A stretch of DNA of 64,000 nucleotides from Kluyveromyces lactis (lineage: Eukaryota; Ascomycota; Saccharomycetes; Saccharomycetales; Saccharomycetaceae), in the NCBI RefSeq assembly GCF_000002515.2, contig NC_006039.1, positions 744,001 to 808,000 of the forward strand, in the 5' to 3' direction. Below, piece after piece: positions 10,098 through 18,624 of the stretch; positions within the stretch are counted from its first letter, which is position 1, and every line of letters begins with the position of its first letter. A model generated the notes under the pieces. That model searched no databases and was not told the origin of the DNA. It was given only the letters and a program-made list of their open reading frames with translations. The position numbers were made by a program, and so were the translations under genes.

Positions 10098-11366
10098 ATG
10101 TCGGCACTTAAGGATTTTAGTTTCAAAGAAGATGAAGATGGAGAACTTCCCGTTCTTGTTACTGGGAATGAACCTGATTTAAAGAAAATATTGGACACAT
10201 ATAAACCAGATGGTGGGAAACACATTGTGAGCGATAAAAAGATCGCTTTGGCTAATAGACAGTTGGACGAGGATTTTGATAGACAGCAGCGGATTCCTGT
10301 CACCATCATAACCGGATATCTTGGTGCTGGTAAATCAACTCTATTGGAACAAATAGCGTTAAAGGGCTCCAATAAAAGGTTAGCAGTTATATTGAACGAA
10401 TTTGGGGATAGTTCAGAAATTGAAAAGTCTATTACCATCAAGAACAAGGGTGAAGTATATGAAGAATGGTTAGATTTGGGTAACGGTTGCTTATGTTGTT
10501 CTTTGAAGGATGTTGGTGTAAAAGCGATCGAAGATATGGTTGCCCGATCTCCAGGTAAAATTGATTACATTTTATTGGAAACATCGGGTATTGCAGACCC
10601 CGGACCCATAGCAAAGATGTTTTGGCAAGATAAAGGCTTGAACAGCAACGTATACATTGATGGAATTATAACTGTTCTTGATAGTGAACATATTATAACT
10701 TGTCTTGATGATATTTCTCCTACTGCCCATTGGCATGGAGAGAAAGTTACGGTTGATGATGAATCAAAAACAACCATTGCACATCTACAAATAGCTATGG
10801 CCGATGCAATCTTAGTTAACAAATCGGATAAAATTGAAGGAGATGAATCAAAGAAATATGACCTAGAAAACGTTGTTCGCTCCATCAACACAGTAGCACC
10901 GATATATTATACGAAATTCGGGGATATCAATTTGGATCTCGTATTGGATTTAAACGCATTCGAAAGTACCAAGTTTCTACAGAAAGACTACACAACTACT
11001 TTTCATGATCATAGAATATCAACGATTACTTTAGCTTTCCCCTTTTTCCAAACAGAAGATCAGCTTGATACTTTTATCAAAGATTTCCTTCAAGTCTTGT
11101 TATGGAAAGATTTTGGGGTAGATACTGGTTCAGGCTTGCAGTCAGCTCACCATGAGAATCCCGATTTCGAAGTGCACAGAACTAAGGGTGTGATAATGGT
11201 TGGAAATGAATGCAAGGTCATTCAAGGAGTGCGTGACACATATGATATAATCCCTGGTGAAAAGCTGCCTAACATTACCGAGAATAAAATTGTCCTGATC
11301 GGGAAACATTTGGATGAGAATTATATTAGGCACTTGCTTAATAAAGCAATAAGTAGTCAGAAATAA
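10098..11366 (+). CDS. ZNG1: zinc-transferring GTPase, COG0523/CobW family (YNR029C, Zng1)
   Basis: This G3E-type GTPase of the CobW/P47K family is orthologous to YNR029C. Zng1 proteins hand zinc to methionine aminopeptidase 1. Visible motifs are Walker [10 protein letters not shown] at residues 73-81, the metal-binding CLCC at 131-134 within [17 protein letters not shown] (Walker B/switch), and NKSD for guanine specificity. The C-terminal CobW domain spans roughly 290-422. The N-terminus carries an acidic stretch and then ELPVLV, which resembles the docking motif used to bind the MetAP1 zinc finger (inference). The frame is open from a TTG at 10062, but the first ATG is at 10098, giving 422 residues. 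It is adjacent and divergent to ALG12, as in S. cerevisiae. Confidence 0.93.
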   Translation: MSALKDFSFKEDEDGELPVLVTGNEPDLKKILDTYKPDGGKHIVSDKKIALANRQLDEDFDRQQRIPVTIITGYLGAGKSTLLEQIALKGSNKRLAVILNEFGDSSEIEKSITIKNKGEVYEEWLDLGNGCLCCSLKDVGVKAIEDMVARSPGKIDYILLETSGIADPGPIAKMFWQDKGLNSNVYIDGIITVLDSEHIITCLDDISPTAHWHGEKVTVDDESKTTIAHLQIAMADAILVNKSDKIEGDESKKYDLENVVRSINTVAPIYYTKFGDINLDLVLDLNAFESTKFLQKDYTTTFHDHRISTITLAFPFFQTEDQLDTFIKDFLQVLLWKDFGVDTGSGLQSAHHENPDFEVHRTKGVIMVGNECKVIQGVRDTYDIIPGEKLPNITENKIVLIGKHLDENYIRHLLNKAISSQK

Positions 11367-11555
11367 TACAAGTGGTATTTAAAGTAGATATGTAACATTT
11401 GAAAGAAAGCAAAAAAAGAATATCGGTTGTATTTCGTCTACTTACTTTATTCATTCTCCATTAGTTTTGGTACTTTCCAATAAAAATATCTGAGCATATA
11501 GTTATAGTATGTTGTTGTTTTGACATGAAGTAACAAAATCTTCTCCAAAAGAGGA

Positions 11556-12476
11556 TCATGATCTCACAGAGACAATGTTTTTAGCTCTTGGAATGATAGA
11601 TCTTCTGTTGGCATAAACGGTGACCAAAGCACCAATGAACAAGAACGCGAACACAAATTTAGCATATGGGTGTTGCGAATAGTAGTAATCATTTTCCAAC
11701 TCAACTTCATTCTTAGCACCCTCTTTAAGTTCCTCTTCTAAAGTAATCCCAACAGAAGTGTCACCATTTCTGAATTGTTCCACCTTCTTTATATACTCTT
11801 CGTGCATTTTCTCTATATCGGCAATCCTCAACTCTTCAGTGTAAGTGTACGTGATTGAAACGTCATTTACTGGTTTGTCCTTATCATCGGTCTCAACATG
11901 TTGCACGTATTTCATTAGATCTTCAAGACCTGAAATCACTTGGCCGAATACAACGTGTTTACCATCCAAATGTTCAAGCGGTGTTTCAGAGGTAGTAATG
12001 AAGAATTGACATGCATTTGTATTTGGGCCCGAATTGGCCATAGATAGACGACCCGGTCTGTCGTGTTTCAAATTGAAATTTTCATCGTCAAAAGCATAAC
12101 CATAGATTGAGAAAGGACCCACATGTGGTAGCACATTACCACCTTGAATCATGAAACCTGGAATGATTCTATGGAATATTGTTTTTTTATATGAAATATC
12201 GATAATTTTGTCACCTAGTTGACCCTTGACGCCGCGAGCTAACTCGTTGAAATTATTAACCGTCAATGGTACTACGGTACCATACAATTCAATACCCACA
12301 TCTACGGCCTTTGGCTGGTTCGTGCTGGGATCTGTATAGTTGATACCAAACAAGACTCTCTTTGTCACCGGTGGATTTGGTTCATATAAAGTCTTGAAAT
12401 CTTCAACGAGCGCACCGGCAGTAACACTAGCAAGTACGAAAACGGCACAAAATAGCCTGAACAACTTGGAGATCAT
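11556..12476 (-). CDS. CPR4: secretory-pathway membrane cyclophilin (Cpr4/Cpr8)
   Basis: This 306-residue peptidyl-prolyl isomerase orthologue has a cleavable signal peptide (residues 1 to about 21, hydrophobic core [14 protein letters not shown]) and a cyclophilin domain at about 40-215. The conserved [13 protein letters not shown] contains the catalytic Arg103, and [15 protein letters not shown] follows. The linker is acidic and helical, and a single C-terminal membrane span lies near 275-293 ([16 protein letters not shown]) with a short basic tail. This is the layout of Cpr4 (YCR069W) and Cpr8 (YNR028W), one ancestral gene here. One oddity: the usual Trp in the [10 protein letters not shown] motif is His169, and this Trp contacts cyclosporin A in human CypA. 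The start is ATG at 12476. Confidence 0.92.
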   Translation of the reverse strand: MISKLFRLFCAVFVLASVTAGALVEDFKTLYEPNPPVTKRVLFGINYTDPSTNQPKAVDVGIELYGTVVPLTVNNFNELARGVKGQLGDKIIDISYKKTIFHRIIPGFMIQGGNVLPHVGPFSIYGYAFDDENFNLKHDRPGRLSMANSGPNTNACQFFITTSETPLEHLDGKHVVFGQVISGLEDLMKYVQHVETDDKDKPVNDVSITYTYTEELRIADIEKMHEEYIKKVEQFRNGDTSVGITLEEELKEGAKNEVELENDYYYSQHPYAKFVFAFLFIGALVTVYANRRSIIPRAKNIVSVRS

Positions 12477-13099
12477 TTTTTCCAGTGTAATATCCTCGAA
12501 TAATACGGTTTAAACTGTTATCAATTCAATTCGAGACTTGATTCCTCCAGTGAACCCTCTTCCAACTTAAAACACGTATCAAGTACTCCTACTTAAATTC
12601 TTTTATGACTTTTTTTCAAGGTTTTTTCGAAGTTTCCCCTACAAAGGATAGTGTGAAATGGAATTTTATATGGAGAATCTATGCCTGGATAAGTAAAAAG
12701 TGGTAATAAGAAGCTGGTTCGATGCCAATTTTTGAGGCGACCAGTAGTGTCAAGCTGAAGAATATTATGCAATGATTGAGACCAGTTAAAGTAGTCTACC
12801 ACCTATTTTCGTGATGTATATCGTTTTTTTCCTGTGATTGTAACCTCTTTATCCATTTATACCGTGAAATTTGTCAAAAAGAAACACAAATGCATCTTGA
12901 AATTAGTTCGATTAGCCAGATTTACATATACAAAGGTATACGGAGCACATCTCCAGTAGTCGTTACATGGTAGGAGAGAGCGTAGGAGTTGAATATTGGT
13001 AGATATTACAGTTCCTCCTTGAAAAACGAAGATTTTTTTTGTCCTTGACAGTGCTTTTTCTTACTATAATATTACAAGGAATCATAGCACTCTTCATTA
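12477..13099. other. divergent promoter region CPR4 / Zn2Cys6 factor
   Basis: This is a 623-base intergenic region serving two divergent genes. I see no RNA gene, repeat or credible ORF. A 69-codon minus-strand frame inside it has no recognisable features. Confidence 0.5.
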
Positions 13100-15268
13100 A
13101 TGAGCACTGGACAAAATAAGATAGCTAAGAAAACACCAGCGAAAAGAGGTACGCGAGGTGTCAAGGCATGCGATTATTGTAAGAAGCTTAAGGCGAAATG
13201 TGTGCCGTCTCCTGTGCCAGGTGAGGTTAGATGTTTGAGATGCGATTCCCTGAAGAGACACTGTTCTTTTGAAGATTTGTTTACGGATAGTCCGGTACAT
13301 GCGCCAGCTCACGATGGTACTTCGACACAATTCAACAATAACGGTAGTAGTTCAGATAATGAAACTGCGCATGCAGAACTGTTGAAAGCTTTTCTTAAAT
13401 CTGGTTCTGCCTCTCCGAGTGTGTTGAATATCAACCTAAAATATACCAAGATGATTCATGACAACGTTTTGAAGGTACTTGCGCTACTTGAGAATTCAGT
13501 AGATGCTGGTAGTGAGCGAGTCACCGAAACGGAGCAGACTCCTTTGGAGAAAGAAGCAATGACTTTGATGAAGGAAAAGGAACCAGGAATAAGTTCTTCT
13601 CTTGTGGATGCAGTATCAATGATAACTAGGGATGGCCCAGCTAGGGCCGCAATTCAAGATGTAAGCAGTGGTAAACCGGAAGTATCACCTTCAATGGCAA
13701 GAAATTTTGATGATCAGAACCATGCCTATCTATCTTCTTCATATACACTTATGTCACAATTGGTACCGAGAGACCATCTACCTTTACTGATAAGGAAACT
13801 CCATGACCATAAATTTAATGAACTCGAGAGATATTTAACCGAGGACATAGTGACTATGAATATAATAACCCTTGAAGAAAGTTATATGCTCATGCAGAGT
13901 TTCAGAAATAGATATTCAGATTGGTGCTCTTTCCCAAAATCCATTCCAAATGAAAAGTTGGTTGATAATATACGTTCCAAAAACTCATCTTTCCTTCTTA
14001 CCGTGGTTTGCACGTTAGCTCTAAGGTATACCGACGATTATCACGATTTAAAAACTAGGTGCTATAAGAATTTGCTTCTTAAACTACGATCGGACGTTGA
14101 GGTTTCTCTTTCCTATGTTCCTCAATCGAAAGAGTTTTTGCAAGCTATTGTAATTTTGTCTCTATATGCTTCCTCGTTTTCAAGCGATTTCTTATGCGTT
14201 GATGCATGGTATCTTTCCGCAGTAGGTTCACAGCATTTGATTACCAGAGGTGTTGCAGGATCTCTAGTGAAAAAGAACAAAAATTCAGTGAATACTTTGG
14301 CGTCAACTATAAATTTACTGGATCCAGTAATGCAGCCTGATCTCGACACATTTAACAATAGCGTGTTCGAAGAAACAGAAGAATTCGAACAATTATCGTC
14401 TGCGAGACTTTGGAACCATCTATGTCATTGCCATATAAACAACTGTGTGGCATCCGGTAGAATGTGTACAATTGACGATAGAAGTTTAGAAATGTGTAAA
14501 CTCACTTTGGAACTGCCGCATTCCACGAATTTTGACGGAAGAATGGTGGCAGAGATTGAACTCACTCGGATAGTTTATAAGTTTATTCGAAGTTTGGAGT
14601 TCTTTGACATATCTGACCAACAACCTTTGAATACAGTGTTGTCTAAACTTAAAGGTTGGTTAGAACAATGGAATTATTTGTTCACTCAACCTGTGACCCA
14701 ATTTGTGGAATTTAATTATCACTATAGTATCTGTTTGGTTCACTATTCGTGGTATCATAAACACTATGTAACCACACATCCTCCAGACAATCTGCCTTTG
14801 TTTAATTCTGCAACAAATTCCACCAAGACAGCTATAGCAGATTACTTAAATTTGACTTATCCACTGAAGAAAGTTGTTGCATCAATATTACCAGCCCAAG
14901 TGTCTTTTATACTGGAGCATGCACACTTAGGATTGACTGCTATTGTAAATTGTCCTTTTGAGAAGTTCAAGTTTTTGTCCGACCATTTGGTGTTTTCAGG
15001 TGTACATCTTGCATTGATGTGTTTGCTGTTACTAGATGAAAGCCACTCCCTCAGCAAAGATATCGATGCAGTTGCGATTCTTACCGATGTCAAAAAGTTG
15101 AGTCAAAGGTTACAGAAGATTCGTGAAGGAGAACTCAAGTCTTTTTGGGTTGAAGAAGTTGACCTTCGTATTCCTAGTGTGATACTCCAATATCACAAGG
15201 CCCTAGAAGCTTACCTAATTGGTAAATTCTCTGCATATGATATTCAAATAGACCCAAACTATAGTTAA
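13100..15268 (+). CDS. Zn(2)Cys(6) binuclear-cluster transcription factor, target unknown
   Basis: This 722-residue fungal zinc-cluster regulator has its DNA-binding domain at residues 24-55: cysteines 24, 27, 34, 45, 48 and 55 in the pattern C-X2-C-X6-C-X10-C-X2-C-X6-C. It follows a basic N-terminus (KKTPAKRGTRG). The ten-residue loop between the third and fourth Cys is longish, containing two prolines and GEV. The rest (about 200-715) looks like a middle homology/fungal transcription-factor region with many hydrophobic helices. I cannot assign an S. cerevisiae orthologue or ligand. It interrupts the otherwise conserved CPR4-ATG15 order. Its stop is only 19 bases from that of the convergent ATG15. 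Nuclear location and transcription role are inferred from the domain. The start is ATG at 13100, only ten codons before the basic stretch. Confidence 0.88.
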   Translation: MSTGQNKIAKKTPAKRGTRGVKACDYCKKLKAKCVPSPVPGEVRCLRCDSLKRHCSFEDLFTDSPVHAPAHDGTSTQFNNNGSSSDNETAHAELLKAFLKSGSASPSVLNINLKYTKMIHDNVLKVLALLENSVDAGSERVTETEQTPLEKEAMTLMKEKEPGISSSLVDAVSMITRDGPARAAIQDVSSGKPEVSPSMARNFDDQNHAYLSSSYTLMSQLVPRDHLPLLIRKLHDHKFNELERYLTEDIVTMNIITLEESYMLMQSFRNRYSDWCSFPKSIPNEKLVDNIRSKNSSFLLTVVCTLALRYTDDYHDLKTRCYKNLLLKLRSDVEVSLSYVPQSKEFLQAIVILSLYASSFSSDFLCVDAWYLSAVGSQHLITRGVAGSLVKKNKNSVNTLASTINLLDPVMQPDLDTFNNSVFEETEEFEQLSSARLWNHLCHCHINNCVASGRMCTIDDRSLEMCKLTLELPHSTNFDGRMVAEIELTRIVYKFIRSLEFFDISDQQPLNTVLSKLKGWLEQWNYLFTQPVTQFVEFNYHYSICLVHYSWYHKHYVTTHPPDNLPLFNSATNSTKTAIADYLNLTYPLKKVVASILPAQVSFILEHAHLGLTAIVNCPFEKFKFLSDHLVFSGVHLALMCLLLLDESHSLSKDIDAVAILTDVKKLSQRLQKIREGELKSFWVEEVDLRIPSVILQYHKALEAYLIGKFSAYDIQIDPNYS

Positions 15269-15287
15269 TCAAAAGAAATCTAGATAA

Positions 15288-16883
15288 CTAAATACCATAT
15301 TCTGTACATATTCCTATCCAGTTCCGACCAATGCAACTCGTGGTAGTTTTTTCTGGAGGGGAAGGTCCTACTGTCAAAGTAGACGTTTCTGCAGACGTGG
15401 AGCTGGCTGTTGAAGAAGAGGATTTATGTTTTTTTGGAACATCTCTACCTTTAACGTAATTCCAGTTAAAACAGTCATGACATGCGTCCGGTGTTTTGCA
15501 TTTAGCTACAGTATCGTAATCCGTCAATATACCATCTATAACTGTGTGTATTCTGTGATTAAGCATGTTTACATGCCAACCTTTGTCGGTTACAACGTCG
15601 TAAACACAAACTTTTCCTGAATGGCAACTAGTTTCCATAGCATATCCAGCTATTGAACATGACGAACTTGCTCCGTTACAAGTTCCCATGAAAATTGGAT
15701 CTGCTGTGTGCCCAATGTGCCAAACTCCCTCTTGATAGGCAGGTAATCCAGGAGGCATAGGTAAATGTAAGCGTTTTGTTGCTAGCAACTCACCAGGAGC
15801 CTCGAAAGCAACCGCTGGTGCACCAAATGTTCGTCCCAACAAACTCGCTAATGCGCCCCCCAGGGAATGACCTGTGATCCAGATTGCCGAATTCGGATGA
15901 GCTGTCACAACGCTACGATAAATATCTAGCACGGCTTGATAATATCGATCTTTCCTTACAAGCTCCTGTTCCAAACATTTTTCATCACATGTATACGATT
16001 TCACATAACAGTCACAAGCTGTTTTCCATAGGTAGCTAACTCTGGCGCAACAGCAGGAAAACAAAACATTGTCATTCAATTTGTCATTATCTGTAGTTTC
16101 GTCCTCTCCAGAGCCCGGAAGACCTTGAGCACTAGTTCCTTTCAAAGCGATTACAATTACACTAGAATCATCGTTGGAGAAGATATGTCCCCTTACTCCA
16201 TCCGAATCCCACCCTATGCCAACTGACAAATCAGGGTTAAGATCGTTATTCCAATCTGATAGGTTTCGCCAGTCCCCCTCATAAGGAAGCCGAACGTATG
16301 CATTGGACGACATAAGGGCAAGCGATATAACGGTTTCCTTATCTGTGACGTTAGGCGCTAAAACACTTTCATCCACCCAGTCCAAATGAACTTTCCTTGC
16401 CATCTCAGGGTTTTCATGGGCATAATCTAGGAAAGACTCCACATAATCGGGATCTCGGTTTACCATTCGTTTCATTTTGATGCTGCCTTGTTTTAGTGTA
16501 AATTGATGCGTCCATGGATTGGACTTTATTGACGCACTCCAAAGTTGTTTATCGTACAAATCTTCATTGTCTCCTGATGCAACTGCTACGTTTTGTTCAA
16601 ATTCTGATTTGGCCATGTTGACAAACTCAGGTGTCACCTGGAGTGACCCGTAACTCTGTGTTTTTTCATCCAACGGTCTGAAGTGTATTTCTTTGATAGT
16701 AAAGGTATGTGTTTTATCTTTTGTAGAGTCGCCCCCTGAATCATGATTTATTCGGCTTCCCTGATATTTTGTTTGTATTGTTTCCTTGTTGATATAAATA
16801 AGGTATATCAGCAGCAATAGCACCGTTATTACTGATGCGTTCCTAGCTGAATACCGTTTGGAGATCTTGATACCTGGTTTCAT
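15288..16883 (-). CDS. ATG15: vacuolar phospholipase/lipase Atg15
   Basis: This 531-residue type II membrane lipase degrades membranes of autophagic and Cvt bodies in the vacuole lumen. The N-terminal signal anchor is at about residues 17-31 (ASVITVLLLLIYLIYI). A lumenal alpha/beta-hydrolase domain carries the nucleophile elbow GHSLGG at 338-343 (Ser340). A Cys-rich insert lies at 276-303. The conserved stretch CNGASSSC...GKVCVYDV and the NHRIHTVID His region follow. The tail is Ser/Thr-rich. The length is close to S. cerevisiae Atg15 (about 520; YCR068W). Sequons such as NLSD are present. It converges on the zinc-cluster gene with a 19-base gap, so their terminators must overlap. The start is ATG at 16883. 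Confidence 0.95.
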   Translation of the reverse strand: MKPGIKISKRYSARNASVITVLLLLIYLIYINKETIQTKYQGSRINHDSGGDSTKDKTHTFTIKEIHFRPLDEKTQSYGSLQVTPEFVNMAKSEFEQNVAVASGDNEDLYDKQLWSASIKSNPWTHQFTLKQGSIKMKRMVNRDPDYVESFLDYAHENPEMARKVHLDWVDESVLAPNVTDKETVISLALMSSNAYVRLPYEGDWRNLSDWNNDLNPDLSVGIGWDSDGVRGHIFSNDDSSVIVIALKGTSAQGLPGSGEDETTDNDKLNDNVLFSCCCARVSYLWKTACDCYVKSYTCDEKCLEQELVRKDRYYQAVLDIYRSVVTAHPNSAIWITGHSLGGALASLLGRTFGAPAVAFEAPGELLATKRLHLPMPPGLPAYQEGVWHIGHTADPIFMGTCNGASSSCSIAGYAMETSCHSGKVCVYDVVTDKGWHVNMLNHRIHTVIDGILTDYDTVAKCKTPDACHDCFNWNYVKGRDVPKKHKSSSSTASSTSAETSTLTVGPSPPEKTTTSCIGRNWIGICTEYGI

Positions 16884-17256
16884 CCTCGGGATTATCCGTT
16901 GTATCTTTCGATTTTGATTTGATCTGACACTTGTAGATAGAACACTATTGCAGTTGTAACATTTTCTTTAAACAATTTTTCCATGATTAAAGCAGAAAGT
17001 CAATCATGCTGAAAAGACAAAAAGGGCATGCAAATTAGCCATGCAGCTGACCGTTTTGAGACTGCGAATGTAGAAAAGTAGCACCTACTGTATGAATGCC
17101 ATTTGAACTAAAGGTAACCATCTGTTGTTGATGCTTAACTTAAATATTTTTTTAAGCTTCGGTAAGTAATATCTTTTTTCAGATTAATGAATACAAAGAG
17201 ATAATTGGATACTAAATGGATTATATGTAACTCAATGTTAGAAACGAAGAGACTAA
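16884..17256. other. spacer BUD17 3' end / ATG15 promoter
   Basis: A 373-base region upstream of ATG15 and downstream of BUD17; both genes run on the minus strand. It is AT-rich with T tracts. I recognise no gene or specific site in it. Confidence 0.5.
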
Positions 17257-18171
17257 CTATAACTTGTGAGCTACAAAATTTGGCACTGGGTACGATCTAA
17301 AGAGATCCTTACATTGAATAATCTTCAAATCGTTTATCTTGAATGGAGTATCGTCTGACTGTGCCGGTTTGGAAGTCAGATCATAAGTTCGTCTGAGCAC
17401 ACCGTCCACCAGAGATAAAGCACTGTTCAATGCCAATGGAAGTTCTACGGTCTCAGACGATAGAAGCAAGTCCATGATAATTGCGCTGAATAAATCTCCA
17501 CTACCTGAGAAATGCGCATTGATCTTTGGTATATTGAAATACCAATATTCCGTAAAATCTGTACAAGCCGAAACAAAACTGTCATCATCCGCAGACGATG
17601 GCCAATTGACACTGGTGACAACCAAGTACCGCACTTTGGGATACAGAACATGGAATTTATTCAAGGCGTTCTTAAGCGAATTCAAATCTGCAATAACCGT
17701 GCCGGTCAAAACCTCCAATTCAAATTGGTTTGGCGTTGCCAGATACACGGACCCATCTTTCAATATCTGCTTATATATATCTACCGTATCTTCGGGCACA
17801 TACAACTTGCCATTATCCCCGAGCACAGGGTCCAAAATCCATTTTAAGCTGGGATCATCGTTACAGAGCTTTACCAAAAGTGCTCCAATCTTCTTAAGCC
17901 CCTGTGTATCCGGCAGATAACCCGTTAGTACTGCATCATAATGGATCTTTAATCCTGATAGCAGCCCATCTTGAATGATTCGTTCCAAATCCTCACTACG
18001 GGACTTGAACCCAGAAAGAAACCCGTAGGCTGGATGATTACTAAACTGAACCGTATTCAAAGCATCGACATCCCATCCTTTGCATTGTAACGGGAAAGTA
18101 GCAGCCTTATTCCCAACATATCCATGAACCACATGTGACTGAATTGAAAGAACTTTCTTCCCAGAAACCAT
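17257..18171 (-). CDS. BUD17: pyridoxal kinase (Bud17)
   Basis: This 304-residue PfkB/PdxK-type kinase phosphorylates pyridoxal, pyridoxine or pyridoxamine in vitamin B6 salvage. The N-terminal KKVLSIQSHVVHGYVGNKAA is the classic PdxK start. The C-terminal nucleotide-binding motif HFSGSGDLFSA carries the catalytic Asp (GD), and DPVLGDNGKLYVP is also conserved. S. cerevisiae has two such proteins, Bud16 (YEL029C) and Bud17 (YNR027W). The position beside ATG15 and SEC12 matches YNR027W, so the symbol rests on both sequence and order. It is cytosolic (no signal or membrane segment). It is divergent from SEC12. The start is ATG at 18171. Confidence 0.93.
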   Translation of the reverse strand: MVSGKKVLSIQSHVVHGYVGNKAATFPLQCKGWDVDALNTVQFSNHPAYGFLSGFKSRSEDLERIIQDGLLSGLKIHYDAVLTGYLPDTQGLKKIGALLVKLCNDDPSLKWILDPVLGDNGKLYVPEDTVDIYKQILKDGSVYLATPNQFELEVLTGTVIADLNSLKNALNKFHVLYPKVRYLVVTSVNWPSSADDDSFVSACTDFTEYWYFNIPKINAHFSGSGDLFSAIIMDLLLSSETVELPLALNSALSLVDGVLRRTYDLTSKPAQSDDTPFKINDLKIIQCKDLFRSYPVPNFVAHKL

Positions 18172-18624
18172 GATTTGATACCTTCAAATGTATATACTAA
18201 ACTTCCAATTCTAGATAATTGCACCTCCTAAAGTCCATATGATCTAACAACAGTAACTCACCCAGCATGACAGATATACTGGACAATATTTTTCTTCATT
18301 TCTTCTTTCCTGCACCTCTCTCTTCCTCTCTCTTTCAGTTTCTCTTATCTGGTGAGATTCATGTTGGCCCAAGATGACGGATTTACAGATTTTCTGGGCC
18401 GCCACAAATAATTCCAGGCGGAGCGAAACTCAGTTTTCTATTTCTTGCAAAGGTTACGTTAAAACTAGAATAATCCAATGTAAGTCAATTGAAGAACTTT
18501 TGATTAACATTTGCAGATTTGGATGGTGATATTCTTTGATTTAACAGCTAAATATAGGGCTAAGGCTAGTAAATAATTTGTTCTTTTGTGTTAAATTTCT
18601 GGAACTTGTGAAGCTGTGCGCAGT
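18172..18624. other. divergent promoter BUD17 / SEC12
   Basis: A 453-base region with no recognisable gene. It contains a CT-rich tract (about 18290-18350). SEC12 could be read from a GTG at 18616, but the first ATG is 18625. Confidence 0.5.

Noticed and set aside
17474-17920. 148-codon frame antisense to BUD17
   Set aside because: Shadow of the pyridoxal kinase gene; no domain seen.
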